From assembly GCF_016892765.1 (NCBI RefSeq), contig NZ_JAFEMD010000012.1:1-64000 (forward strand): DNA of 64,000 nucleotides, written 5' to 3'. This document shows positions 34,861-44,381 of this stretch, in pieces (the first letter of the stretch is position 1; every line of letters starts with the position of its first letter). The position numbers were made by a program, and so were the translations under genes. Source of the stretch: Microvirga arvi (GTDB lineage Bacteria; Pseudomonadota; Alphaproteobacteria; Rhizobiales; Beijerinckiaceae). The notes under the pieces are model-generated. The model had not been told where the DNA came from. It saw only the letters and a program-made list of their open reading frames with translations, and ran no database searches.

Positions 34861-37047
34861 AGGCTTCGGCTGCTTGGCGGGCTTCAGCTGGAACAACAGC
34901 AGAGAGTGAGCCGTGACCGTGTAGACCTTGCCGAAGCCGAATTCCGTCGGGGTTTCCAGATCCGGCTGGTTCGTATCGATGTGGCACATCCATGCCTCGC
35001 CGCCCACCACCTCCGGCAACGTGCATTTCACCACGTCGTGATAGGCGTTCAGGATCAAAAGAAGCGTCACGTCCGTACCGCGCCTGCGGATGCCGGTCGG
35101 CTGGGCGCGGCCATCCAGCAGGATGCTGATGCACCGGGCATTCGCATCCTCCCAGTGCTCGGGGGTCATCTCATCGCCGGAGGGCGTGAGCCAGGTTATG
35201 TCCTTGACGTCGAGTTCCTCGTTGTAGACACCTGACAGGAAACGCCCGCGCCGCAGGATCGGCAGGTTCTGGCGCAGCTGGATCAGCTTGCGGGTGAATT
35301 CAAGAAGTTCGACTCCGTCCTCGTCGATTCTCTCCCAGTTGATCCAGGAGATCTCGTTGTCCTGGGCATAGGCATTGTTGTTGCCCTGCTGCGTCCGGGC
35401 GAACTCGTCGCCGGCCAGCAGCATGGGCGTGCCTTGCGAGAAGAGCAGGGTGGCCAGCATGTTGCGGATCTGGCGCTGCCGCACCGCGCGGATCTCGGGA
35501 TCGTCGGTCGGACCTTCGACGCCATGGTTGAAAGAGAGGTTATGGGCGTGTCCGTCCTTGTTGTCCTCTCCGTTCGCCTCGTTGTGCTTCTCGTTGTAGG
35601 AGACGAGATCGTTGAGCGTGAAGCCGTCATGGGCCGTGATGAAGTTCACCGAGGCCCAGGGCCGGCGCCCGCGCTTGTTGAAGATGTCGGCCGACGCGGT
35701 GATGCGGGAAGCGAGTTCCGGCAACTTGCCGTCCTCACCTTTCCAATAGGCGCGGACCGTGTCGCGGTAGCGGTCGTTCCACTCCGCCCATCCGGGAGAG
35801 AAACGCCCGACCTGGTAGCCGCCGGGGCCGCAATCCCAGGGCTCCGCGATGAGCTTGACCTGGCTGAGGGCTGGATCCTGCCGGCAGGTGTCGAGAAAGC
35901 GGCCGTCCTCCTCGAAGCCATGCGGCTCCCGCCCTAGGATCGTCGCGAGATCGAAGCGGAAGCCGTCGATCTGCACCTCCTGCGCCCAGTAACGCAAGGA
36001 GTCCGTGACCATCTGGAGCACGCGGGAATGGCTGAGATTGACCGTGTTTCCCGTGCCCGTGTCGTTGATGTAGTAGCGCTTGTCGGGGGCCAGCCTGTAA
36101 TAGGAGGCATTGTCGATGCCCTTGAACGACAGGGTCGGTCCCAGCTCATTGCCTTCGGCCGTGTGGTTGTAGACCACATCCAGGATCACCTCGATGCCCG
36201 CGTCATGGAGATGGCTCACCATCTCCTTCACTTCATTGACGAAGGGCGTTGCGAGATAGCGCGGTTGAGGCGCGAAGAAACCGATCGTGTTGTAGCCCCA
36301 GTAGTTCCGCAATCCCTTCTCGATGAGGTAGCTGTCATCTACGAAGGCATGGATAGGCAGCAACTCGACGGCTGTGACGCCGAGGTTCTTGATGTACTCG
36401 ATCACCTCATGCTGCATGAGGCCCGAGAAGGTGCCGCGCAGCTCTTTTGGAACAGCCGGGTGCTGCATGGTGAAGCCGCGCAGATGGGTCTCATAGATGA
36501 TCGTGCGCTCCCAGGGGATCTGCGGCCGGCGCACACGCCCCCAGGTGAAAGCCGACTCGACGACCCGGCATTTCGGCATGAACCGCGCGCTATCCCGCTT
36601 GTCGAAGGACAGATCCGCATCGGGCGATCCGATCGTGTATCCGAAGAGGGCGGGGTTCCAGGTCAGATCGCCGATAAGCTGCTTCGCGTAAGGATCGAGC
36701 AGGAGCTTGTTCGGGTTGAAGCGGTGGCCCGCTGTGGGCTCATAGGGGCCGTAGACACGATAGCCATAGGTCGTGCCGGGCCGGGCATCCGGCAGATAAC
36801 CATGCCAGACCTCGTCCGTGTATTCCGGAAGTTCGATCCTCTCCAGTTCCTGACGGCCCTCCAGGTCGAACAGGCAGAGCTCCACCTTCGTGGCGTTGGC
36901 GGAGAAGAGCGCGAAGTTGACGCCCAAGCCATCCCATGTGGCACCGAGAGGATAGGGCAGTCCTTCTCTGACACGCGATGTGCGCCTCACATTCGGAGCG
37001 ACGACCTGAGATGGTGGAGCTTCGCGGATGTCGACCTTGTCGTTCAT
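34840..37047 (-). CDS. glgX: Glycogen debranching enzyme
   Basis: This 735-residue GH13 isoamylase-type enzyme cleaves alpha-1,6 branches of limit dextrins. It has an N-terminal CBM48 domain (about 25-130) and a catalytic barrel with IEVILDVVYNHTAEG, the nucleophile Asp in DGFRFDLATI, the acid Glu in KLIAEPWDCG and the transition-state Asp in FITAHDGFTLND. A C-terminal beta domain ends in a basic tail (PEKRRSA). The start at 37047 is chosen over a TTG at 37059; the ribosome-binding site is weak (GAGA). It is convergent with glgA and 81 bases downstream of glgB on the same strand. Confidence 0.93.
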   Translation of the reverse strand: MNDKVDIREAPPSQVVAPNVRRTSRVREGLPYPLGATWDGLGVNFALFSANATKVELCLFDLEGRQELERIELPEYTDEVWHGYLPDARPGTTYGYRVYGPYEPTAGHRFNPNKLLLDPYAKQLIGDLTWNPALFGYTIGSPDADLSFDKRDSARFMPKCRVVESAFTWGRVRRPQIPWERTIIYETHLRGFTMQHPAVPKELRGTFSGLMQHEVIEYIKNLGVTAVELLPIHAFVDDSYLIEKGLRNYWGYNTIGFFAPQPRYLATPFVNEVKEMVSHLHDAGIEVILDVVYNHTAEGNELGPTLSFKGIDNASYYRLAPDKRYYINDTGTGNTVNLSHSRVLQMVTDSLRYWAQEVQIDGFRFDLATILGREPHGFEEDGRFLDTCRQDPALSQVKLIAEPWDCGPGGYQVGRFSPGWAEWNDRYRDTVRAYWKGEDGKLPELASRITASADIFNKRGRRPWASVNFITAHDGFTLNDLVSYNEKHNEANGEDNKDGHAHNLSFNHGVEGPTDDPEIRAVRQRQIRNMLATLLFSQGTPMLLAGDEFARTQQGNNNAYAQDNEISWINWERIDEDGVELLEFTRKLIQLRQNLPILRRGRFLSGVYNEELDVKDITWLTPSGDEMTPEHWEDANARCISILLDGRAQPTGIRRRGTDVTLLLILNAYHDVVKCTLPEVVGGEAWMCHIDTNQPDLETPTEFGFGKVYTVTAHSLLLFQLKPAKQPKPEKRRSA

Positions 37048-37128
37048 TGAAAATCTCAAAAATCCAAGCGGAGCAAAAGGTACTTTCTATCAACGCACAA
37101 GCTTTGTGGAGGTCCCAGCCAAGCTCAA

Positions 37129-39375
37129 CTATATCTTCGCTTCCAGGGCCTCCGGGTCGAGAACAAGGATCAGCGTCGCAAGGGGCGGAATCGTCAGGGT
37201 GAGCGAGCAGGGTTGTCCGTGGCTCGGCGTGTCCACCGCCATCACCCCTCCGAGGTTGCCCACATTGGCGCCGCCATAAAGAGCGGCATCCGTATTGACG
37301 GCCTCGCGGTAAAACCCCGGTGATGGAACACCGATGCGATAGGTTTCACGTGAAACAGGAGTGAAGTTCGAGACGACGACGGCGAGGGAATTCTCATCCT
37401 CGCCCCGCCGAAGCCAGGCGATGACGCTGTTGTCCCGATCGTCCGAAACGATCCATTCAAAACCCTTCGTCTCACAATCCCGCTCATGCAAGGCGGGAAT
37501 GGAGCCGTAGGCCTCGTTCAGGTCCTTGATAAGGTTCTGGACGCCCTTGTGGTAGGAGTTATCAAGAAGATGCCAATCGAGACTGGTATCGTGATCCCAC
37601 TCCCGCTCCTGCGCGAACTCGCCGCCCATGAACAGGAGCTTCTTACCGGGATGCCCCCACATGAAGCCGAAATAGGCGCGAAGATTGGCGAAGCGCTGCC
37701 ACTCGTCACCCGGCATCTTGCCGATGAGGGAGCCCTTGCCGTGAACGACCTCGTCATGGCTGAGGGGCAGGATGAAGTTCTCCGAGAAGGCGTAGAGAAG
37801 ACCGAATGTCAGATCGTGATGATGGTAGCGCCGGAAGACCGGATCCTTGCTGATGTAACGCAAGGTGTCGTGCATCCAGCCCATGTTCCACTTGAAGCCG
37901 AAGCCGAGGCCCCCCGTGTAGGTTGGCTGCGAGACGCCGGGCCAAGCGGTCGATTCCTCCGCAATGGTGACGGCGCCCGGAGACGCTGCATAGGCGACCT
38001 CGTTCATCTTGCGGATGAAGTCGATGGCACTGAGGTTCTCGTTGCCGCCGTAGCGGTTGGGAATCCACTCGCCGGGCTTTCGCGAGTAGTCGAGATAGAG
38101 CATGGATGCCACCGCATCGACGCGCAACCCATCGAGATGGTAGCGCTCCAGCCAGAAGCGGGCATTCGCCACCAGGAAGCTCATCACCTCCTGGCGCTCG
38201 AAATTGTAGATGTAAGTGCCCCAATCCTGATGGAAGCCGAGCCGCGGATCGGCATGCTCGTAGAGATGCGTCCCGTCGAAATAGGAAAGCCCGTGCGGAT
38301 CGTTGGGGAAATGCGCAGGCACCCAGTCGAGGATGATGCCGATCCCTGCGGCATGCGCCGCCTCGACGAAAGCGGAAAAATCCTCCGGGGTGCCGAAGCG
38401 GCTGGTGGGGGCATAGAGCGAGATGGGCTGGTAGCCCCATGATCCATCGAACGGGAATTCCGTGATCGGCAGCAGCTCGATATGGGTGAAGCCGAGGTTC
38501 TTCACATAGGGAATGAGCCGTACGGCCAGTTCGCGATAGGTGAGATACCGGTTTCCTTCCTCCGGCACCCGCGCCCAGGAGCCGAGATGACACTCGTAGA
38601 TCGACATCGGTTCTTTGCGGTGGTTCCGGGTCGATCTTGCTGCCATCCACTCCGCATCCCGCCACTCGAATTGCGGCGGCTTTTTGAGAATGGAGGCCGT
38701 TGCCGGCGGATGCTCAGCGGCAAAGGCGATCGGGTCCGCCTTGAGCGCAAGGAGATTTCCCTGCAGGCCGATGATTTCGAATTTGTAGCGCTGGTCAGGC
38801 GTCACATCCGGAATGAATAATTCCCAGATGCCGCCTTCGTGGCGTCGCCGCATGGGGTGGCATCGTCCATCCCACGAGTTGAAATCCCCGACGACGCTGA
38901 CGCGGCGGGCATTGGGGGCCCAGACCGTGAAGAGAAAGCCCTCAATTCCGCCGAGATCAAGGTGATGGGCGCCGAGCTTCGTGTAGACGGCATCGCTCGT
39001 CGGATCGCCGATCTGCATGAGATCGTCATGGGAGAGGAACGTGCCGAAACTGTAGGGATCGTGAAGAAGCTCGGCGCGGCCCTGGCGCTCAATCCGCAGC
39101 CTGTAATCGGGACGCTCAGAGGCGCTAACCGTGCCAACGAAGAGGCCTTCGGGAAGTCGCCGTTCCATGGAGGCGAGAACCGTTTCCCCATCGCGGCCCA
39201 CCACCGCAGCTGTTTCGGCATCTGGCAGGATCGCGCGGATCTCCCATCGTCCGGGTGCGATCTCATGGGGGCCGAGAATGGAGAAGGGATCGCCCGAATT
39301 GACGATGTCGGCAACCGAGTGCGGCTCGGCGGGGCGCGTCGTTGCGCTCTGCGATCCACCTCGGTGCTGATCCAT
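37129..39375 (-). CDS. glgB: 1,4-alpha-glucan branching enzyme
   Basis: This 748-residue GH13 enzyme introduces alpha-1,6 branches. It has two N-terminal CBM48-like modules (about 25-215) and a catalytic barrel with HIELLPITEFPFDGSWGYQ, the nucleophile Asp in DGLRVDAVASMLYLDYSR, the acid Glu in IAEESTAWPGVS and the LSHDEVVHGKGSL loop. The start at 39375 is preferred because AGGGG lies 8 bases upstream; an ATG six codons earlier is possible. It is transcribed with glgX. The intergenic stretch between this gene and the MalQ-TreY fusion (155 bases) holds no obvious promoter, so it may belong to one long operon with treZ and the fusion. Confidence 0.94.
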   Translation of the reverse strand: MDQHRGGSQSATTRPAEPHSVADIVNSGDPFSILGPHEIAPGRWEIRAILPDAETAAVVGRDGETVLASMERRLPEGLFVGTVSASERPDYRLRIERQGRAELLHDPYSFGTFLSHDDLMQIGDPTSDAVYTKLGAHHLDLGGIEGFLFTVWAPNARRVSVVGDFNSWDGRCHPMRRRHEGGIWELFIPDVTPDQRYKFEIIGLQGNLLALKADPIAFAAEHPPATASILKKPPQFEWRDAEWMAARSTRNHRKEPMSIYECHLGSWARVPEEGNRYLTYRELAVRLIPYVKNLGFTHIELLPITEFPFDGSWGYQPISLYAPTSRFGTPEDFSAFVEAAHAAGIGIILDWVPAHFPNDPHGLSYFDGTHLYEHADPRLGFHQDWGTYIYNFERQEVMSFLVANARFWLERYHLDGLRVDAVASMLYLDYSRKPGEWIPNRYGGNENLSAIDFIRKMNEVAYAASPGAVTIAEESTAWPGVSQPTYTGGLGFGFKWNMGWMHDTLRYISKDPVFRRYHHHDLTFGLLYAFSENFILPLSHDEVVHGKGSLIGKMPGDEWQRFANLRAYFGFMWGHPGKKLLFMGGEFAQEREWDHDTSLDWHLLDNSYHKGVQNLIKDLNEAYGSIPALHERDCETKGFEWIVSDDRDNSVIAWLRRGEDENSLAVVVSNFTPVSRETYRIGVPSPGFYREAVNTDAALYGGANVGNLGGVMAVDTPSHGQPCSLTLTIPPLATLILVLDPEALEAKI

Positions 39376-39530
39376 TCTAGCATCCCCTTTCATGGTCCGG
39401 TCTCTTAAGACATGAGCGGGGCCGTGGCCCCGATGCTTCTATGTGATCCTTTTCAGAAGAACTTCATTATGGGGCAAGCCTTGGCGCAGACCAGAAGTCG
39501 GCAGGCCAATAAAGGCCGCGAGCTTCCTGC

Positions 39531-42500
39531 CTAACGGGAAGTAACATCGGCTGCAGCCAGCCTGAGCACCAGGAAAGGGATTTCCTCCATAAGATCCGCA
39601 ACCTTCATTCGATCCGTTCCGATGGAGATCATCTCTCCCGTTATTACGTTCAGCCAGCGCCCTTGAGGCAGAGCAAGGCTCGTGTCCTCCCAGCTCTCCG
39701 CACCAATGGCATTTCCGTCCATGCCGTTCCAGAGACGGGGAACGACCACAGCAAGGGCATCGCTGCCGTTCCATCTGATATAGCCGAGAAGACGGAAGGC
39801 CTGAGCGCCCTCGGCATTCAAAGCTTGGTAGCCGCCTTCGGCATACAATTCAGGGGCCTCCGCCCGGTCGCGAAGCAAATCGGAGATGATCCGCTGCTTG
39901 ATCCGTCCGTCCGTCCAGCTCTTCATGAGAGTTTTGAGCGACTCCCGCATCTCCAAAGCCTTGGCGCGGGCGGCGTAGTCGACCGGGCGCCGGTTGTCCG
40001 GATCGACCAGCGAGAAATCCCAGAACTCCGTACCCTGATAGATGTCTGGTACTCCCGGCAGTGTCATCTTGAGGATCGTGCGGGACAATCCGCTCAACAT
40101 TCCCAGAGTGGAGAGGCGCCAAACCAGAGGGCCGAAGTGCTCAAGGAATGAGCCTTTCGGGTCGAGCATGGCTCTCAGGAGCTTGAGAGAAGCCTCCTCA
40201 TAGGCTTCGTCCGGATCGATCCAGCTTGTGTGCCGTTTGGCCTCTCGAAGCGCCTTCGTGAAGTAGCCCTCCATCCGTTCGCGGAATGAGTCGAGCGTCC
40301 TGCGATCCAACTTCTCCAGAAGCTCCAATGGCCAGGCGCCGAGGAGGGCTTGGAATAGAATGACTTGGTCGTTCGCGTCCGGCGCGGGCAAACCGCCGAT
40401 TTCGGTCAGGTGGGGAGCCGCCACCTCCCGCCAGAGATCGAGAGCTTTCGCCCATTCCTCCGGGATCTCGGAGAGCGCGAGAAGCCTGATCCGCGCATCT
40501 TCGCCGCGCTTGGTGTCGTGCGTGGCAGTGGCGAGCATGGCGTGCGGCCAATTCCGGGCTCGATCCGCATTCGCCCGATGGAAGTCCGCTGCGGACAAGC
40601 CAAAATGACCGGGATCGCCGCCGACCTCGTTGAGCGCGATCAGGCGCCCGTAGCGATAGAAGAGCGTATCCTCCAGGCTCTTGGCCATGACAGGGCCTGT
40701 GAGCTGCTGGAAGCGCCGGCGGAACCGGCGGACGTCGCCAGGATCGCCGCACTCTGCCCGACCGAGAATCGCTGAGGCAACGAAGTCATGAACGCTGGTG
40801 TCAGGAAGCTCGCTCGACTGCTTGGCCGCACCGATCGTCTCTTCGATCAGACGCACATCTTCCTGCGCCGGTTCATCGTCCTGGATATAGCTGCGGTAGA
40901 CCGGGAAGGCGGCGACGATCTCGACCAGAGCCTGGCGCAGGGCGAAGCTCGTGTAGTCGCGCGTGCGGCGGCTGGCATCGGTGACGAGCTTGATGTCAGA
41001 GACAAGGGCCTCAAGTTCACTGGCGAAGTTCTTTTCGGTGATTTCGACCTTGGCCTGCCTCAGAAGCTCCTCATAGCTGCCCTGAAGACCGGATGCATCC
41101 CGGTAGATCTGCTCGAATGTATCGCCTGCATTGGAATCGATCAGCACGCCGTCGATCACGTTGAGCGCATCGTAGCCTGATGTTCCGGCGACGGGCCAGG
41201 GAGGCAGCTCCTCGCCGGGTTCGAGGATCTTCTCGACCACGACATAGAAGCCGGATCCGACCTTGTGCTGGAGCGCTCGGGCATAACCCTCCGGATCGGC
41301 AAGGCCGTCGATATGATCGATCCGCAGGCCATGGATCAGACCCTCATCCACCAGACGGACAATGAGCTCATGCGTTTTTTCGAAGATCTCCGGGATCTCC
41401 ACCCGCATGCCGGCCAGGGTGTCGATGTCGAAGAAGCGGCGGTAGTTGATGTCGCTCGACGCCACCCGCCAATAGGAGAGCCGATAGGCTTGTGCCTCCA
41501 GGAGACGATGAAGAGTGTTGAAGCTCTTCGGATCGTCCGGCGAGCCGTTGACGGTCGCAATCGCGCTGTCGATGGCTTTGCGCAATGCTGATGAGTCTGC
41601 AACGGCCACGGCCAGTTGGCGCTTCAGGGTTTCCGCCTGTTCCGGTATGGCGGTGCCGTGACCTGCCTTGGCCAAGAAACGAAGCTGCTCGGTCAGCGCG
41701 CGCAGGGCTCCGGCCTTCGCAGAATCGCTGAGAGCTGCTATGGCATGGTCAAGCACCGCCGGATAGGTGGTGGGACAGACCGGGAAGCGGTGCTCCCAAT
41801 GCCAGACGCTGAATGATCCTTCCACGGGATCGAACTTCAGCTGCAGCTCACCTCTTTCGAGAACCTCGCCGTAGAGACCGCCCAGCGACGGCACAATGAG
41901 CTTGCCCTCAGTGCCCGGGCGCTTCCAGTCGATGTCGAACGCCTCCGCCACAGGGGAGAGCGGTCCCCATTCCAGCACGGAAAGCCACCAGCCGTTGGAC
42001 TGGCCGCCGACGCCCATGTGGTTCGGCACGATGTCGAGCAGAAGCTTGAGGCCTTGCTCCCTGAGAGCATCCGAGAAGCGGCGGAAACCTTCCTCTCCAC
42101 CGAGCTCCGGATTGATCGTGGAATGGTCGACGATGTCATAACCGTGCGTGGAGCCGGGGGCAGCCGCCTGGATGGGTGAGGAATAGACATGGCTGATCCC
42201 CAGCTTCGCCAGATAGGGCACGATCTTCACGGCATCGTCGAAGGTGAAGTCCTTATGAAACTGGAGCCGGTAGGTGGCGCGGGGCGGCGGGCCGGCGAGG
42301 ATGTTCCGGCGCGAGCGAACATCCCGACCCTCTTCCGCCAGAACGACGGCGAGTTTCGCCATCAGACTCCCGGGGGATGCGATCTCCTCGATCGTGTTCG
42401 AGAGCCGTCTGCGCCAGTTGGGATGCCCTACATCCATGCCTGGCATGTTGGTCTGGTTCAACTCACCCGATGCATCCTCCATCTGCAGGGTTGTGAGCAC

Positions 42501-44381
42501 GGAAGAGGTGCGTGCGAGATAGCGGATCGTTGCATCCAATGGCGGCTCTTCAGGCACGTGCGGCGAGGACAGGAGACCTTCCTCCGCGAGGGCCTTGGCG
42601 AAATGCTCCTTGTCCGCCTTCCGCGCAGCACGCTCCCGGGCGGCAGTCTTCGGATCGAAGATGCCGAGGGTCTGGCGCAGGTCGACATCGAGACCGCGCC
42701 ACCAGCCGATGAAGGTCGGCAGGTCGTGGGTGGTGATGACGGCAAGGGCCGAGCGAGGGTACTGGCTCGGTTTCTTGAAGGCAGCCCCATCCCGCTCGAA
42801 GGGCAGCACCCGGTAGCTGAGGACGCCCGATTCCATGATGGCGTCCGAGAAGCCCTCCGGCGCAGTGCCGAGGTCCTCCGCGATGACCAAGCATTGGGCG
42901 CGATGGCTCTCCACGCGCAGAACCGCCAGCATGGCTTCGAACGGATAATCAACATAGGCGCCCTGCGAGGCGGGGGCGCCGGATGGGATCAGGAAGAGGC
43001 GCTGAAGCTGAAAGGCATGGTCGATGCGGATGGCACCGGCGTGGCGCATGTTGGCGGCAACGAGATCGCGGAAGGCAGCCAGACCCTGCTCTTCCAGGGT
43101 CAGAGGATTGAAGGGCGGCAGGCCCCAATCCTGGCCCTGGGGGCCGAGCGGGTCGGGTGGGGCACCGATGGAAAGCCTGGGGGCATAGCGCTCTGGCGTC
43201 GCCCATATCTCTGATCCGCCACCATCGGCGCCCACGGCGAGGTCCCGGTAAAGGCCGATGGGAAGACCAGCGGCTCGGGCGCGGGCGGCTGCTTGGCCCA
43301 ACTGATGGTCGGCAAGCCATTGCAGCCAGGCATGGAAGGCGACACGCTCCGCTTGGTCCAGGCGGAAGCGCCGGACCGCTACGGAATGGCCCGAGCGATA
43401 ATCTTCCGGCCATTCGCCGATCCAGAACCGGCTCTGCTCGTAAAAATACTCGGAAAGCGCTTCAAAGGTCGCGTGCGCCTCCAGGGCCTCGCCGCCCGCA
43501 CGTCGAAAGGCCTCGAAGGCGGTATGGTCGCCCGATGTCCGGAAATAGGTCCAGAGACTATCGAGGAGAGGGCGCTTGATTGCCCAGACCTCAGCATAAT
43601 TGATGAGTTGGGCGTTCCGGAGACGGGCGAGGCGCGCCTGCACCGACTGGTCTTCGAGAAGTTGCGCGGCGCCGCCTTCAGTGAAGCCATCAACATCGGT
43701 CAGGTCGATATAAATCGGCTCCAGGAAGAGACGCGAGGAAGGGGAATAGGGCGAGATCTTCGAGCGATCAGACGCGAAGAGCGCGTGGACTGGGCTAAGA
43801 CCCAGGAAAGCGCCGCCAGCCCGGCCGATGCTCTCCGCCGCAAGTGCCACATCGGAATAATCGCCGATCCCGAAGTCGCGCTCCGCGCGCAGGGAGTAGA
43901 TCTGAGCGGATGCGCCCCAGAGCCGTGCATTACCTTTCAGGACGTCCGGCTCCCAGCATTGCGCGGGAGCAGCAATGACCGTCGTCTCGTTGCGCCCCAG
44001 ACGGAGGCGGTGATAACCCATCGGCAGCGCCGGAATGTCGAGGGACATGCTGCCCTTATCAATCGTGCCTTCGTGGACTGCGCCGTTCTCTTCGATAAGG
44101 ATCCAATCCTGTCGCCCGATGCGCGCACGAAACTTGATCGTCGAGGCTCTCTCGGCTTCGAGCGTAACAACGGCCGGGATCGGCCCCGTCTTCAGTCTCT
44201 CCAGTCGGGAGAGGCTCTCCTGTGCCCCCTGTTCGGAGGTGACGTCGAGCCCGAGGGCAGCGAGCAGGGCCTTCCGGGTTTCCTCGGTCGTCTCGACACG
44301 TTTGCCGAAAGCATCGGTGTAGTCCGGCGACATACCAACGAGCGCAGCCATCCGCTCCAGCAGAGCATCCAGCTTGCTCAT
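39531..44381 (-). CDS. Fused 4-alpha-glucanotransferase and malto-oligosyltrehalose synthase (MalQ-TreY)
   Basis: This 1616-residue protein joins two complete GH enzymes. Residues 1 to about 690 are a GH77 amylomaltase (MalQ) with nucleophile Asp in AIRIDHAFQLQRLFL, acid Glu in LVIAEDLGT and TTHDLPTFIGWW. Residues about 698 to the end are a GH13 TreY with RLQFHKDFTFDDA, LLLDIVPNHMGVGGQ, nucleophile Asp in LRIDHIDGLADPEGY and Glu in VVEKILEPGEELPPW. MalQ redistributes maltodextrin units; TreY turns the reducing end into a trehalosyl group. The start at 44381 is chosen because the ATG overlaps the treZ stop (ATGA) and AAGGGAA precedes it; the frame extends to 44468. Both parts keep their catalytic residues. 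Confidence 0.94.
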   Translation of the reverse strand: MSKLDALLERMAALVGMSPDYTDAFGKRVETTEETRKALLAALGLDVTSEQGAQESLSRLERLKTGPIPAVVTLEAERASTIKFRARIGRQDWILIEENGAVHEGTIDKGSMSLDIPALPMGYHRLRLGRNETTVIAAPAQCWEPDVLKGNARLWGASAQIYSLRAERDFGIGDYSDVALAAESIGRAGGAFLGLSPVHALFASDRSKISPYSPSSRLFLEPIYIDLTDVDGFTEGGAAQLLEDQSVQARLARLRNAQLINYAEVWAIKRPLLDSLWTYFRTSGDHTAFEAFRRAGGEALEAHATFEALSEYFYEQSRFWIGEWPEDYRSGHSVAVRRFRLDQAERVAFHAWLQWLADHQLGQAAARARAAGLPIGLYRDLAVGADGGGSEIWATPERYAPRLSIGAPPDPLGPQGQDWGLPPFNPLTLEEQGLAAFRDLVAANMRHAGAIRIDHAFQLQRLFLIPSGAPASQGAYVDYPFEAMLAVLRVESHRAQCLVIAEDLGTAPEGFSDAIMESGVLSYRVLPFERDGAAFKKPSQYPRSALAVITTHDLPTFIGWWRGLDVDLRQTLGIFDPKTAARERAARKADKEHFAKALAEEGLLSSPHVPEEPPLDATIRYLARTSSVLTTLQMEDASGELNQTNMPGMDVGHPNWRRRLSNTIEEIASPGSLMAKLAVVLAEEGRDVRSRRNILAGPPPRATYRLQFHKDFTFDDAVKIVPYLAKLGISHVYSSPIQAAAPGSTHGYDIVDHSTINPELGGEEGFRRFSDALREQGLKLLLDIVPNHMGVGGQSNGWWLSVLEWGPLSPVAEAFDIDWKRPGTEGKLIVPSLGGLYGEVLERGELQLKFDPVEGSFSVWHWEHRFPVCPTTYPAVLDHAIAALSDSAKAGALRALTEQLRFLAKAGHGTAIPEQAETLKRQLAVAVADSSALRKAIDSAIATVNGSPDDPKSFNTLHRLLEAQAYRLSYWRVASSDINYRRFFDIDTLAGMRVEIPEIFEKTHELIVRLVDEGLIHGLRIDHIDGLADPEGYARALQHKVGSGFYVVVEKILEPGEELPPWPVAGTSGYDALNVIDGVLIDSNAGDTFEQIYRDASGLQGSYEELLRQAKVEITEKNFASELEALVSDIKLVTDASRRTRDYTSFALRQALVEIVAAFPVYRSYIQDDEPAQEDVRLIEETIGAAKQSSELPDTSVHDFVASAILGRAECGDPGDVRRFRRRFQQLTGPVMAKSLEDTLFYRYGRLIALNEVGGDPGHFGLSAADFHRANADRARNWPHAMLATATHDTKRGEDARIRLLALSEIPEEWAKALDLWREVAAPHLTEIGGLPAPDANDQVILFQALLGAWPLELLEKLDRRTLDSFRERMEGYFTKALREAKRHTSWIDPDEAYEEASLKLLRAMLDPKGSFLEHFGPLVWRLSTLGMLSGLSRTILKMTLPGVPDIYQGTEFWDFSLVDPDNRRPVDYAARAKALEMRESLKTLMKSWTDGRIKQRIISDLLRDRAEAPELYAEGGYQALNAEGAQAFRLLGYIRWNGSDALAVVVPRLWNGMDGNAIGAESWEDTSLALPQGRWLNVITGEMISIGTDRMKVADLMEEIPFLVLRLAAADVTSR

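Noticed and set aside
36028-37050. Long open frame of 340 codons on the plus strand opposite glgX
   Set aside because: It is a shadow of high-GC codon use in glgX, with no domain, ribosome-binding site or protein-like composition.
37486-38442. Open frame of 318 codons opposite glgB
   Set aside because: It is mirror-frame to the branching enzyme and lacks any recognisable feature.
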